NCBI GenBank assembly: GCA_944381395.1
Contig: CALWKY010000046.1
Location: 26,808 to 90,807, forward strand
DNA: 64,000 nucleotides
Reading direction: 5' to 3'
Origin: an uncultured Lachnospiraceae bacterium
Lineage (GTDB): Bacteria > Bacillota > Clostridia > Lachnospirales > Anaerotignaceae
Shown: positions 17,629-27,011 of the stretch, piece after piece
Position numbering within the stretch: the first letter of the stretch is position 1
How the letters are laid out: every line of letters begins with the position of its first letter
Notes under the pieces: model-generated
The model's input: only the letters and a program-made list of their open reading frames with translations
What the model was told of the DNA's origin: nothing
Databases searched by the model: none
Position numbers and translations under genes: made by a program

Positions 17629-18569
17629 ATATTTTTCCTTTCTTTCCCGTTTTGTTGCGTAAAATATGTTTTCGATTGCATGACATTTTCTGCGATTTTA
17701 CGACGCAGTTCCTCTACACTGGAAAATTTCTGTTCCGGGCGTAGAAATTCATAAAAAAAAGTCTGAATGGTATGTCCGTAAATATCTTCAGAAAAATCAA
17801 ACAAATTGGTTTCCACCGTTTTTTTAATCCCCTGCACCGTCGGGTTATGCCCCACATTCGTAACACCCACATACCATTCTCCATCGATTAAGCTGCGTGT
17901 GGCATAAACTCCATTAGGCGGAAATAACTTCATTGGCGGTGCTGTGACATTGGCAGTGGGAAAACCGATGGTTCTGCCCAGTTGTTTTCCGCCAGTCACC
18001 ACACCCCGCACAAAATAGGCACTGCCCAGCATGCCATTGGCACGCTTCAGATTACCTTCTGCCAGAGCCTGGCGGATGGCTGTACTGCTGACCTTTTCCC
18101 CTTCATAGCGGACAAAAGGCACCGTAATCACATCTACGCCAACTTCTTTTCCAATACGTGCCAGCAATGCTGCATCTCCAGCACCATTTTTTCCAAAACG
18201 ATAGTCTTCCCCTACGACAATGGTGTGGCAACGCATTTCTTGAAAAAGTATTTTCCGTACAAATTCTTCCGGCGGCAAATCGGCAAAGACCTGAGAAAAG
18301 GGGTATTCCACCAAAAGGGATACCCCCATTTCCTCTAGCAAAAACCGTTTTTCCTCCGGAGATAGAATTGTCTGAAACATCGTCTTGGAAAAAAGCTGCA
18401 TGGGATGGGGAAAAAAGCTGAAAACCACACTTTTCAACCCATTTTGTTCTGCAATCTGCTGTGTCAGGCGAATTAAAACCTGGTGTCCCTGATGCAGTCC
18501 ATCAAAATTTCCCAATGTCACCACAGTCGGTACAGACTGCGTTATATTTGTATCATTGATGTATTCCAT
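17625..18569 (-). CDS. ribF: Bifunctional riboflavin kinase / FAD synthetase
   Basis: A 314-residue enzyme that makes FMN from riboflavin and then FAD. The N-terminal adenylyltransferase domain starts TLGNFDGLHQGHQVLI (the GxxH nucleotide-binding motif). The C-terminal riboflavin kinase domain has TIGFPTANV and GVYATRSLIDGEWYVGVTNVG. It follows truB closely, as in many Firmicutes, and is translationally coupled to the EamA transporter. Confidence 0.95.
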   Translation of the reverse strand: MEYINDTNITQSVPTVVTLGNFDGLHQGHQVLIRLTQQIAEQNGLKSVVFSFFPHPMQLFSKTMFQTILSPEEKRFLLEEMGVSLLVEYPFSQVFADLPPEEFVRKILFQEMRCHTIVVGEDYRFGKNGAGDAALLARIGKEVGVDVITVPFVRYEGEKVSSTAIRQALAEGNLKRANGMLGSAYFVRGVVTGGKQLGRTIGFPTANVTAPPMKLFPPNGVYATRSLIDGEWYVGVTNVGHNPTVQGIKKTVETNLFDFSEDIYGHTIQTFFYEFLRPEQKFSSVEELRRKIAENVMQSKTYFTQQNGKERKNI

Positions 18570-18587
18570 AAATTAAGACTCCCTGTT

Positions 18588-19502
18588 TCATGAATCCTTG
18601 GCAGCCATCAAACGGAGGGGTTTCAGCACAACACCTTTTTCCTCCTGGTTGACCAAATATAGCCCGGTAAATACACCAGCGCTATCAAATACTACCACGG
18701 TATTCCCCACCTTTATGGTGCGGTCGCTGGACGCAAAGCGAAGGGGAATTCTGCCGCCATTATGGAGCAGTTTCGTCATGGAGCCATCCACCGTTACCTG
18801 CGGATAATCAGAGAGCGCTTTTTCCATGGGAATCAGCACTTCCTCCAGCTTGCCTTCTTCCGCCTTTTGGCGCAATGCGGCAAGGGTGATGGCATTTTCC
18901 AGATGAAATTGCCCTGTTGCCGTACGCAGCAAAGACTCCATATGTCCGCCGCAGCCCAGAATTTCTCCCATTTCCCGGCAAAGAGAACGAATATAAGTGC
19001 CTTTTGAGCAGTCAATTTCCAGTTCTGCCCGATCCGGCGGCAGAAAGCGCAGCAGACGAATCGCATAAATTGTCACTTTTCTGGCTTTCCGCTCTACTTC
19101 TTTTCCTTCCCGTGCCAGTTCATAAAGTTTCTTTCCATGGACTTTAATGGCGGAATACATGGGCGGTATCTGCATTCTCTCTCCCACCAGAGATGCCGCT
19201 GCCGTTCTCACTTGCGCTTCTGTCACAGAAACCGGCTTTTCTTCCACTACTTCACCAGAAGCGTCTTCCGTTGTGGTGGTAATGCCCAATCGCAGCATGG
19301 CGCGATAGGATTTTTTCCCATTCATGATATAATCTGCCAATTTAGTGGCTTCTCCTACACAAATGGGCAGTACGCCTTCCGCATCCGGATCCAATGTACC
19401 GGTATGCCCAACCCGCTTGATATGCAGGCACTTGCGCACTACGGCTACTGCATCATGGGAAGTAAAGCCTTTTTCTTTATAAACATTGACAATTCCGTCC
19501 AT
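18588..19502 (-). CDS. truB: tRNA pseudouridine-55 synthase TruB
   Basis: A 304-residue enzyme that converts U55 of the tRNA T-loop to pseudouridine. The catalytic aspartate lies in GHTGTLDPDAEGVLPICVG. The N-terminus MDGIVNVYKEKGFTSHDAV is typical. I chose the ATG at 19502, which has GAGGTG five bases upstream. The TTG twelve bases earlier would place the ribosome-binding site inside the gene. It sits between nrnA and ribF. Confidence 0.95.
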   Translation of the reverse strand: MDGIVNVYKEKGFTSHDAVAVVRKCLHIKRVGHTGTLDPDAEGVLPICVGEATKLADYIMNGKKSYRAMLRLGITTTTEDASGEVVEEKPVSVTEAQVRTAAASLVGERMQIPPMYSAIKVHGKKLYELAREGKEVERKARKVTIYAIRLLRFLPPDRAELEIDCSKGTYIRSLCREMGEILGCGGHMESLLRTATGQFHLENAITLAALRQKAEEGKLEEVLIPMEKALSDYPQVTVDGSMTKLLHNGGRIPLRFASSDRTIKVGNTVVVFDSAGVFTGLYLVNQEEKGVVLKPLRLMAAKDS

Positions 19503-19510
19503 ACTGCACC

Positions 19511-20488
19511 TCAATGTAATTCTGATTTCGCGTGAACCACCGCGCCAATGGCATCCAGCACCTGCTTCTTAGCCTCTTCCAAAGAACACTGGAAGGTGCA
19601 TCCGGCAGCTTTCACATGACCGCCGCCGCCAAACTGCTGCGCCAAAGCGCATACGTCCCAGTCTCCTTTTCCACGGAAACTGCCCTTGATTTCACCAGAT
19701 TCCCGCTCGTATAAAAAGCAGGCTACTTCTATCTGCTGAATGTTATTGAGTGCAGCAATGATACCGTCCAGTTCTTTGGATGTACAGCCGCAGTCCTTTA
19801 CTTCCTGTGCTGTCAGTGTAGACAAAACACATTTATTATCAAAGTAGCGTTCTGCATGATCAATGCCTTTTGCCAAAGCCTTAGTCTCACCAAAGGATTT
19901 TTCATTAAAGAACCGGTCATACACTGCTGTAAAATCAAAGCCATAACTTACCAGTTCCCCTGCTATACGCAGTGTAGAAGGCGCTGTACATGTATGATGG
20001 AAGGCACCGGTATCGTAAATCAATCCAGCATACAAATTCAGTGCAATCCGCCGGTCAATGGGAAATTCATTGCGCAAAATCATATAAATAATCTCGCTGG
20101 TAGAAGAAGCTTCTTCTTCTACTAAATTAAAATGGGCAAAATACGGATTACTGGTATGATGGTCCACCTGTAGGGTAAGTCTTGCCTGTTCCATCCAGTG
20201 GCGGGCAAACGCAGGCAGGCGATCTACGCCGCCGCAATCCAGCACCACAAATAGTTCCGGTGCTTCTTTGGGCTCACCAATCAATTCTCTGCCTTCCAAA
20301 ATATCATACTTCTTGGCAAAATCCTCCAGCAATACCGTTACTTTTTTGCCTGCTTTCTGTAAAGAAAGACCCAGCGCAAGGCATGCCCCAATGGCATCGC
20401 CATCCGGGTTGCTGTGCCCTGCAATACAGATCTTTTCATGGCGAAGCAATGCTTCCTGCATACAAGAGATGGTATCATTCCCTTTCAT
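19511..20488 (-). CDS. nrnA: DHH-family phosphoesterase NrnA (nanoRNase / pAp phosphatase)
   Basis: A 325-residue DHH/DHHA1 protein. DHH motif I is seen as HSNPDGDAIGACLALG, the name-giving DHH as QVDHHTSNPYFA, and the DHHA1 glycine-rich motif as FGGGGHVKAAG. Relatives degrade short oligoribonucleotides and 3'-phosphoadenosine 5'-phosphate. The ATG at 20488 overlaps the end of rbfA by 14 bases and has GGTGA upstream. Longer upstream starts would extend far into rbfA. Its place between rbfA and truB is standard in Firmicutes. Confidence 0.93.
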   Translation of the reverse strand: MKGNDTISCMQEALLRHEKICIAGHSNPDGDAIGACLALGLSLQKAGKKVTVLLEDFAKKYDILEGRELIGEPKEAPELFVVLDCGGVDRLPAFARHWMEQARLTLQVDHHTSNPYFAHFNLVEEEASSTSEIIYMILRNEFPIDRRIALNLYAGLIYDTGAFHHTCTAPSTLRIAGELVSYGFDFTAVYDRFFNEKSFGETKALAKGIDHAERYFDNKCVLSTLTAQEVKDCGCTSKELDGIIAALNNIQQIEVACFLYERESGEIKGSFRGKGDWDVCALAQQFGGGGHVKAAGCTFQCSLEEAKKQVLDAIGAVVHAKSELH

Positions 20489-20900
20489 CGGCTTCACCGT
20501 CTTTCTCTTCATCCAGTGCTTCTTCTTCAGAAACACCTTCTCTTTGCAGACGTTCCTGCGTAATTTGCGCCATTAACTGGTCCATGTGTACTGCATATTC
20601 TGCAGACTCATCCAGTTTAAAGATCAATTCCGGTGTAATGCGTAAATTTACCCGCTGGGCAATGAGTCTGCGGATAAAGCCATTGGCATTTTTCAGTCCT
20701 TTCATAACGGAAGCCTTTTCCTCCGCACCGCCAAATACGGACACATATACCTTACAGTACTTCAAGTCCGGGGTCGTTTCCACACGAATGACACTGGTCA
20801 TGGCACTAATTCTGGGATCTTTCAGTTCTGCCCGGATGATCTGAGACATTTCTTTAAAGATGGCATCATTTACTCTGCCAATTCTTGTGTTGCTTTTCAT
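20475..20900 (-). CDS. rbfA: Ribosome-binding factor A
   Basis: A 141-residue KH-like factor that helps mature the 16S rRNA 5' end within the 30S subunit. RVNDAIFKEMSQIIRAELKDPR and the central VSVFGG are typical. The C-terminus is very acidic (EEEALDEEKDGEADERE). The ATG at 20900 follows GGAGGTGAAACC; an apparent upstream extension has no ribosome-binding site. It lies between infB and nrnA. Confidence 0.95.
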   Translation of the reverse strand: MKSNTRIGRVNDAIFKEMSQIIRAELKDPRISAMTSVIRVETTPDLKYCKVYVSVFGGAEEKASVMKGLKNANGFIRRLIAQRVNLRITPELIFKLDESAEYAVHMDQLMAQITQERLQREGVSEEEALDEEKDGEADERE

Positions 20901-20993
20901 GGTTTCACCTCCGCTTTGCGCCAAGGCGCCTTCCAAAAAAAGAAAGCGCCGGCTGCAAATGGAATTTTCCAATTCCTGTCTTACGAAAAAGGC

Positions 20994-23531
20994 TTATGTT
21001 CTGGGGATTTCTTCCATTACAAAAGCTTCTACCCAGTCGCCTTCTTTAATATCATTATACTTCTTGAAAACAAAGCCGCATTCAAAGCCTGCAGTTACTT
21101 CTTTTACATCGTCCTTAAAGCGCTTCAAGCTTTCCAGTTCGCCTTCGTAAACCACTATATTGTCACGCAAAATACGCACCTGTGCGCTTCTGGTAAATTT
21201 ACCATCCTTTACATAGGCACCAGCAATGGTACCTACGCCGGAAGCTTTAAACAGCTGACGGATTTCTGCATGACCGATGACTTTTTCTTCGAAAACGGGA
21301 TCCAGCATACCTTTCATCGCTGCGGATACATCTTCAATGGCGTTATAGATAACACGATACAGTCGTACATCTACTTTTTCTGCATCGGCAAATGTCTTTG
21401 CAGCAGGTTCCAGACGCACGTTAAAACCAATGATAATGGCATTGGACGCACTAGCCAGCATAACGTCGCTTTCGGTAATGGCACCTACACCGCCATGGAT
21501 GATGCATACGCGCACTTCCTCATTGCTTAGACGCTCTAAGCTCTGGCGTACTGCTTCTACAGAACCCTGTACGTCTGCTTTTACTACAATATTCAATTCC
21601 TTCATGGTACCACTTTGAATTTGAGAGAACAGGTCATCCAGAGAAACTTTCTGAGGGGTTTCCCGAATGAGGTTTTCACGATTCTTTGCCACAATGGTTT
21701 CTGCTACCATTCTTGCCTGCTTTTCACTTTCTGCTACATAGAAAGTATCACCAGCAGAAGGTACTTCCGAAAGACCCAAAATCTCTACAGGTGTAGAAGG
21801 ACCCGCCTTCTTTACCCGTCTGCCCTTATCATCGGTCATAGCGCGGATTTTACCATAGGCAGCACCAGCTACGACAGGATCACCTACCTGTAAGGTACCA
21901 TTTTGTACCAAAACAGTAGCTACAGGACCGCGGCCTCTATCCAACTTTGCTTCGATGATGGCACCTCTTGCAGGACGGTCGGGATTTGCCTTTAATTCTT
22001 TCATTTCTGCAACCAGAGTAATCATTTCCAACAGCTGGTCAATTCCCTCTTTGGTCACTGCGGAAACAGGTACGCAAATGGTATCGCCGCCCCAGTCTTC
22101 TGCCTGCAAACCATATTCTACCAATTCCTGTTTTACTCTTTCCGGATTTGCGGAAGGTTTATCCATTTTATTGATGGCAACAATGATTTCTACACCAGCA
22201 GCCTTTGCGTGGTTAATTGCTTCTGCGGTCTGAGGCATTACACCATCGTCTGCCGCAACAACCAGCACGGCGATATCCGTTACCTGTGCACCACGCATAC
22301 GCATGGCAGTAAATGCTTCATGTCCAGGTGTATCCAGGAAAGTAATGGGCTTGCCATTGATCTGTACGGTATAGGCACCGATGTGCTGGGTAATGCCGCC
22401 GGCTTCTCCCTTCGTTACATTGCTGTGACGGATAGCATCCAGCAGGGATGTTTTGCCATGGTCAACGTGTCCCATAACGACTACAACAGGAGGACGTTCC
22501 TTCAGATCTTCTTCTGCATCCGGCTGATCCTGATCACCGAAAACAGTCTCAATAATATCTTTTTCTTCTTCCTGCTCCAGAATAACATTGTACTGCTCTG
22601 CAATTTCAGAAGCGGTATCGAAGTCTAATGCCGCATTGATATTGAGCATCATGCCTTTCTTCATCAGCATGGTTACCAGCTCGGAGCCTTTCTTGTGCAG
22701 GATTTCAGCCAGTTCTTTTACTGTCAGATTCACAGGCACCTGCTTGATCTCAGGCTCCGCATTTGCCATTGCTTCTGCGGTCTTTGCCGCCTCCTGCGCT
22801 TTTCTTGCTTCTGCCTCTTCCCGCTCTCTACGTCTTCTTTCCATAGGATCTTCCCGCTGCCTATTATTCTGGCTGCCCTTTCCATTTTTATTGGGCTTTC
22901 CAGTATTATTGTAATTATTTCTTCTATCGTTGTTTCTGTCACTGCGCTCGTTGCGATCGGCTCTGTCATTGTTTCTGCGGTCATTTCTGTCCGCGTTGCC
23001 GTGGTTGCGGTCGAAATGCCCTTCATTTCTACGGTTCTGTCCTGCATTGGCAGAACGGCTCTCTCCCATCAGGTGAGGCGCATTATTCTGGTTCTGCCGT
23101 CTCTCACCGGAACGATTATCATTGGGACGATTGCTCTGTTTGCGCTCATCGTTATGACGATTGAATCCAGTTTTTTCTCCAGAACGGTTGTCATTGGGAC
23201 GCTGGAACCCAGAAGATTTTTTCTCTTCACCCTGACGTTCCTGACGATGATGTCCCGCATTTTGGTTCTTGGATGCATTTCTAGTTTCGTTCGCAGGCTT
23301 TCGGTTATGTTCTTTCGTCGTCTCCTGTGCAGGCTTTTTCTCCTGCGCGTTTACTGTTTTTTCTTCTGCCTTTTGAGGTTTAAAAAATGCAGTAACTTTC
23401 GCACTTTCCTCCTCATTAAGCATACTCATATGGCTGGTCGCCTCAATCCCGAAATCTTTTAATTTCCCCATCAATTCTTTATTGGCAATGCCCAACTGCT
23501 TTGCCAACTCATAGATACGAATTTTCGACAT
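20994..23531 (-). CDS. infB: Translation initiation factor IF-2
   Basis: An 845-residue GTPase that places initiator tRNA on the ribosome. A short N-terminal IF2_N domain ([19 protein letters not shown]) is followed by roughly 190 residues of disordered linker rich in N, R, D and G, with the unit RPNDNRSGE repeated. The G domain ([30 protein letters not shown]) and the C-terminal beta barrels follow. The ATG at 23531 has GGAGGTGCAGCC upstream. It belongs to the conserved nusA-infB operon. Confidence 0.97.
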   Translation of the reverse strand: MSKIRIYELAKQLGIANKELMGKLKDFGIEATSHMSMLNEEESAKVTAFFKPQKAEEKTVNAQEKKPAQETTKEHNRKPANETRNASKNQNAGHHRQERQGEEKKSSGFQRPNDNRSGEKTGFNRHNDERKQSNRPNDNRSGERRQNQNNAPHLMGESRSANAGQNRRNEGHFDRNHGNADRNDRRNNDRADRNERSDRNNDRRNNYNNTGKPNKNGKGSQNNRQREDPMERRRREREEAEARKAQEAAKTAEAMANAEPEIKQVPVNLTVKELAEILHKKGSELVTMLMKKGMMLNINAALDFDTASEIAEQYNVILEQEEEKDIIETVFGDQDQPDAEEDLKERPPVVVVMGHVDHGKTSLLDAIRHSNVTKGEAGGITQHIGAYTVQINGKPITFLDTPGHEAFTAMRMRGAQVTDIAVLVVAADDGVMPQTAEAINHAKAAGVEIIVAINKMDKPSANPERVKQELVEYGLQAEDWGGDTICVPVSAVTKEGIDQLLEMITLVAEMKELKANPDRPARGAIIEAKLDRGRGPVATVLVQNGTLQVGDPVVAGAAYGKIRAMTDDKGRRVKKAGPSTPVEILGLSEVPSAGDTFYVAESEKQARMVAETIVAKNRENLIRETPQKVSLDDLFSQIQSGTMKELNIVVKADVQGSVEAVRQSLERLSNEEVRVCIIHGGVGAITESDVMLASASNAIIIGFNVRLEPAAKTFADAEKVDVRLYRVIYNAIEDVSAAMKGMLDPVFEEKVIGHAEIRQLFKASGVGTIAGAYVKDGKFTRSAQVRILRDNIVVYEGELESLKRFKDDVKEVTAGFECGFVFKKYNDIKEGDWVEAFVMEEIPRT

Positions 23532-23599
23532 TGGCTGCACCTCCGCTTTCTATTTTATTTTCACTGTTTCATCTATTTCATATCATCTAATTTTTCTGG

Positions 23600-23911
23600 T
23601 TATACTGTCTGCGTTTCTTGTACCAACTTTTGCAGTTTTTCTGCAAAACCTTGATCCAAGACCGCCAGAACAGAAATTTCCTCTTTGCCCACTGCTCTGC
23701 CGTAGTCCGCTTTGTCTCCTGCTTCCAGGCAGCAAACACCGCGAAAAACCGCAGCATTGCGGAACTTTTTTTTCGTCGTTTCTCCTGCGTCGCTGCTATA
23801 AAGAATTAAATAAGCCTTTCCGCCTTTTACCGCCTGCTCTGCCTGAAATTCCCCACATGCAAGCTTACCTGCCTTTTTGCATAAAGACAGTAGACTATAG
23901 ACCTTACGCAT
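23600..23911 (-). CDS. ylxQ: YlxQ, L7Ae-like RNA-binding protein
   Basis: A 103-residue member of the L7Ae/L30e/S12e family, recognised by LLSLCKKAGKLACGEFQAEQAVKGGKAYLILYSSDA. Such proteins bind kink-turn RNA and may associate with the ribosome. The ATG at 23911 overlaps the stop of the preceding rnpM gene by eight bases, and this YlxR-YlxQ coupling is characteristic of the Firmicutes nusA operon. The exact function is not established. Confidence 0.9.
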   Translation of the reverse strand: MRKVYSLLSLCKKAGKLACGEFQAEQAVKGGKAYLILYSSDAGETTKKKFRNAAVFRGVCCLEAGDKADYGRAVGKEEISVLAVLDQGFAEKLQKLVQETQTV

Positions 23912-24179
23912 GGCTTTCCGCCTCCAGTTCGCTCTGTAATGCGGCATAAACTTCAGCTGGGATGGGTGCTTTAAAAGAGCGCTCTAATCCTTTAGACTTC
24001 TGTGCCTTTGCCAAGCACTCCGGATTAGGACAGATATATGCACCTCTGCCCGGCTTTTTGCCAGTTCTGTCCAGGGAAAACTCACCGGCATCGTTTCTTA
24101 CAATGCGGATCAACTCCCGTTTGTCTTTCATTTCCTGGCAGCCAGTACATTTACGCAGGGGAATTTTTCTTTGTTTCAT
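23904..24179 (-). CDS. rnpM: RNase P modulator RnpM (YlxR)
   Basis: A 91-residue YlxR-family protein. The signature is RKCTGCQEMKDKREL near the N-terminus and the strongly conserved KPGRGAYICPNPECL. Family members bind RNA, and in Bacillus the protein modulates RNase P activity. It lies between nusA and ylxQ in the standard order. Confidence 0.92.
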   Translation of the reverse strand: MKQRKIPLRKCTGCQEMKDKRELIRIVRNDAGEFSLDRTGKKPGRGAYICPNPECLAKAQKSKGLERSFKAPIPAEVYAALQSELEAESHA

Positions 24180-24197
24180 GATAACTCCCCCTTTGGA

Positions 24198-25346
24198 TTA
24201 TGCTTCAGTTTCTTCTGTTGCCGTTTCTACAAGATTGTCTGCAAAGTCATGCACTTCTTCTTTCTGGGTTTCTGCGGTACTGTTTTTCTTAATCTCTAAA
24301 AAGTCAGTGCCCTTTGCCTGGGTTTCACTCTTGATATCGATGCGCCAGCCAGTCAGTTTTGCAGACAGTCTTGCATTCTGGCCCTCCTTACCGATTGCCA
24401 GAGACAGCTGATGATCCGGTACCACAATACGCGCGCTCTTTTCTTCTTCATCCAGTGCAACTGCCACTACCTTAGAAGGGCTTAACGCAGCAGCAATAAA
24501 CTTTTTGGGGTCATCGCTCCAGTTGATGACATCAATTTTTTCACCGCCCAGCGCTTCTACGATTACATTCACACGGTAACCATTCTGACCAACACAAGCA
24601 CCCAGCGCATCTACATTCACGTTCTTAGAATATACCGCAATCTTGGTACGGCTGCCTGCTTCTCTGGCAATGCTCTTAATCTCTACAGTACCATCATGGA
24701 TTTCCGGTACTTCCTGCTCAAAGAGACGTTTTACCAATTCCGGATGCGTTCTGGAAACAAAGATCTGAGGACCCTTGGTGGTCTGTTTTACTTCCATTAC
24801 ATATACTTTAATGCGGTCATTGAAATTATACTTTTCAAAAGGGATCTGCTCATTGGCAGGAAGGATGGCATCCATCTTGCCCAGCTGCACAATCACATTG
24901 CGTCTTTCCTTCCGCTGTACAATGGCAGTCACCACTTCTTTTTCCTTAGTTACATAGCGGTTGTAAAGAATTTCCCGCTCTGCCTCTCTAAATTTCTGTA
25001 CCACAACCTGTTTTGCAGTCTGCGCAGAAATTCTTCCGAAGTCTTTGGGCGTTACTTCCAAATCCACTACATCGCCCAGCTGATAATTCTGATTCAATAC
25101 TCTGGCTTCATCCAGTGTCATTTCATTGAGGGAATCCGTAACTTCTTCTACTACTGTTTTTTCTGCATAACAAGCTACAGCGCCAGTCTCACGGTCAATA
25201 GTAACTTTAATATTCTGACCCGCGCCAAAATTTTTCTTACAAGCGGAAATCAAAGATGCCTCAATGGCTTCAAAAATAATTTCCTTATCGATGCCCTTTT
25301 CCTTCTCAATCAGGTTCAGTGCTTCGATGAATTCCTGTCTATCCAT
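24198..25346 (-). CDS. nusA: Transcription termination/antitermination factor NusA
   Basis: A 382-residue RNA polymerase-associated factor that controls pausing and termination. The N-terminal polymerase-binding domain (NLIEKEKGIDKEIIFEAIEA) is followed by an S1 domain and two KH domains (IGKEGQNARLSAKLTGWRID in the second). It lacks the acidic repeats of enterobacterial NusA, as is usual in Firmicutes, but keeps a short acidic tail. It follows rimP in the operon. Confidence 0.96.
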   Translation of the reverse strand: MDRQEFIEALNLIEKEKGIDKEIIFEAIEASLISACKKNFGAGQNIKVTIDRETGAVACYAEKTVVEEVTDSLNEMTLDEARVLNQNYQLGDVVDLEVTPKDFGRISAQTAKQVVVQKFREAEREILYNRYVTKEKEVVTAIVQRKERRNVIVQLGKMDAILPANEQIPFEKYNFNDRIKVYVMEVKQTTKGPQIFVSRTHPELVKRLFEQEVPEIHDGTVEIKSIAREAGSRTKIAVYSKNVNVDALGACVGQNGYRVNVIVEALGGEKIDVINWSDDPKKFIAAALSPSKVVAVALDEEEKSARIVVPDHQLSLAIGKEGQNARLSAKLTGWRIDIKSETQAKGTDFLEIKKNSTAETQKEEVHDFADNLVETATEETEA

Positions 25347-25375
25347 TTTCTGATTACCTTCCTTTCAACTTTCTC

Positions 25376-25840
25376 TTAAAATATTACCGCAAGACGGACA
25401 TCCGCTGCATCTTTTCTGGAAATCCGCACTTCTTTTCCATCTTCTTCCATTACAATCACGCCATCTTCTAAACCAATGAGCTTACCTTCCAGCGTTTTTT
25501 TGCCATTCATTGCCTGATACAGTTTGACATCAATGATTTCTCCCGCAAAACGGGCAAAATCTTCCTCTTTTTTCAGAGGGCGATCCAGTCCGGGAGAAGA
25601 AACCTCCAGCACATACGCCTGTTCAATGGGATCTTCCGCATCCAGCTTCGCTTCTACCGCTTTGCTGACTGCTTCGCAATCGTTGATGTCCACACCATTT
25701 TCTTTATCAATATAAATACGCAGATACCAGTTGGCACCTTCTTTCACAAATTCCAGATCTACCAGTTCCAATCCCATTTCTTCCACAATAGGCAGAACCA
25801 AAGGAAGAACTCTCGTTTCTGTATTACTTCCCTTTGCCAT
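25376..25840 (-). CDS. rimP: Ribosome maturation factor RimP
   Basis: A 154-residue factor needed for 30S subunit assembly. The signature DINDCEAVSKAVEAKLDAED and EVSSPGLDRPLKKEEDF is clear. It is the first gene of the rimP-nusA-infB operon, with a recognisable promoter and a leader hairpin upstream. Confidence 0.95.
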   Translation of the reverse strand: MAKGSNTETRVLPLVLPIVEEMGLELVDLEFVKEGANWYLRIYIDKENGVDINDCEAVSKAVEAKLDAEDPIEQAYVLEVSSPGLDRPLKKEEDFARFAGEIIDVKLYQAMNGKKTLEGKLIGLEDGVIVMEEDGKEVRISRKDAADVRLAVIF

Positions 25841-25878
25841 ACTCCAAACACCTCGATTCTTTTTTCAGGATGTAACAA

Positions 25879-25906
25879 GAAAGAGTGGGTCATGACCCAC
25901 TCTTTC
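25879..25906 (-). promoter_or_regulatory. Perfect 28-base palindrome in the rimP-nusA leader
   Basis: Positions 25879-25906 form a perfect palindrome centred on GGGTCATGACCC, with GAAAGAGT arms. It lies between the promoter (25932-25960) and rimP, so it is transcribed as a hairpin. The tail TTTCTTGTT is a weak U-tract. It may be an attenuator acted on by NusA, or an operator. Confidence 0.6.
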
Positions 25907-25931
25907 ACCGACGAATTATTCATACGATAGA

Positions 25932-25960
25932 ATTATACCAAATAACCCCTGCAAATGCAA
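25932..25960 (-). promoter_or_regulatory. Promoter of the rimP-nusA-infB operon
   Basis: On the minus strand TTGCAT (25955-25960) and a consensus TATAAT (25932-25937) are spaced by 17 bases; the start would be near 25925. Confidence 0.78.
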
Positions 25961-26015
25961 TACTTTTCTCCGGGAAAAAACAGCTTTTTTCCTTCTTTTT
26001 CCGTGAAAAATGCTC

Positions 26016-26717
26016 TCAGGCAATCCCCAGCATAGTAAAAAGAGGGCATAACAAAATAGGCAAAAACACTGCTGGAAGGAAATTGATTATTTTAAAATGG
26101 GTAATCCCGCTTAAATTCAAACCCAATGCTAAAATCGCCACAGAGCCTGCGCAAGTCATTTCTGCAATGACAAAATCCGTAAACACCGGCGCTACAAACT
26201 GTGCCAGTAAAACAATGCCTCCCTGAAAAAGCAACACGAAAACGCCTGCTAACAGCACGCCAATGCCCATAGAGGAAGCAAAAATCACAGCGGAAACCGT
26301 ATCCAATACCGACTTGGTCATCAGCATTTCCAGATTACCTGTCAATCCAGCCTGTAAGGAACCTACAATGGTCATAGCGCCGATACAGAAAATAATGGAA
26401 GCTGTCACAAATCCTTCCGCAATGCTTACCTTACCTGCTTCCGGCTTATGAAAACGCTGCTCAACGGCATTGGCGGCATGATTGAGGTGATAGTCTAAGT
26501 CAAGCCCTTCTCCAATTGCAGTACCTACTGTCATAGAAAGGATGAGCACTAATGTGTTTTGTCCAGAAAGAGCCCCAGAAATTCCAATGTAAACCGTGCA
26601 AAGTCCCAATGCTTTCATCATCGCGGAAGAAATCCGCTCCGGAATTCCCCTTTTCAGTAATAGCCCCACAATGCTGCCGATTACAACACCTAATGTATTG
26701 ACAATGACACCAAACAT
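26016..26717 (-). CDS. DUF554 family membrane protein
   Basis: A 233-residue polytopic membrane protein beginning MFGVIVNTLGVVIGSIVGLLL, with glycine-rich segments and the loop GTAIGEGLDLDYHLNHAAN, all typical of DUF554 (YdfK/YqgA-like) proteins. The function is unknown, with transport suggested. The ATG at 26717 has GGGGGAAAGGT upstream, while an earlier candidate would add a basic extension. It is a single-gene unit with its own promoter. Confidence 0.88.
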   Translation of the reverse strand: MFGVIVNTLGVVIGSIVGLLLKRGIPERISSAMMKALGLCTVYIGISGALSGQNTLVLILSMTVGTAIGEGLDLDYHLNHAANAVEQRFHKPEAGKVSIAEGFVTASIIFCIGAMTIVGSLQAGLTGNLEMLMTKSVLDTVSAVIFASSMGIGVLLAGVFVLLFQGGIVLLAQFVAPVFTDFVIAEMTCAGSVAILALGLNLSGITHFKIINFLPAVFLPILLCPLFTMLGIA

Positions 26718-26755
26718 ACCTTTCCCCCGTTTCTTACGTATCTTATCCACGTTTT

Positions 26756-26784
26756 ATGGTAACGCAGCATTTTTCCTTCGTCAA
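26756..26784 (-). promoter_or_regulatory. Promoter of the DUF554 gene
   Basis: On the minus strand TTGACG (26779-26784) and TACCAT (26756-26761) are spaced by 17 bases. Confidence 0.6.
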
Positions 26785-26933
26785 GAAAAAATGTACCCAA
26801 TTTTTCATACTGTGATACAAAAAAGAACGATTGCAAGCAGGTTCTCCCTGAGAAAATATTAGTTTTCTTATTTCGTGTTTTTTAAGGGAAGCTGTACTTT
26901 CTATCTTCATAAGGAAAAATCCCGCAAAATAGA

Positions 26934-26972
26934 ATTGCTGGAATTCCTTTCCGTTGCAAGAACTCCAGCAAT
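26934..26972 (-). terminator. Terminator of the aromatic operon
   Basis: ATTGCTGGA (26934-26942) pairs with TCCAGCAAT (26964-26972) about 40 bases after the aroQ stop. T-rich sequence lies on both sides, so it may act in both directions. Nothing else is seen between 26785 and 26933. Confidence 0.7.
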
Positions 26973-27011
26973 ATTTTTTCTAATGAAAATGTCCTTGGCA
27001 GTTCTTCTTAC

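Noticed and set aside
22800..23250. Repeated sequence units suggestive of a tandem-repeat or CRISPR-like array
   Set aside because: They are codon-level repeats of the IF-2 linker, in frame and imperfect, without constant repeat-spacer spacing.
22695..23462. Plus-strand open frame of 255 codons inside infB
   Set aside because: It is antisense to the repetitive Asn/Arg-rich linker of IF-2, whose skewed codons avoid stops on the other strand; no ribosome-binding site.
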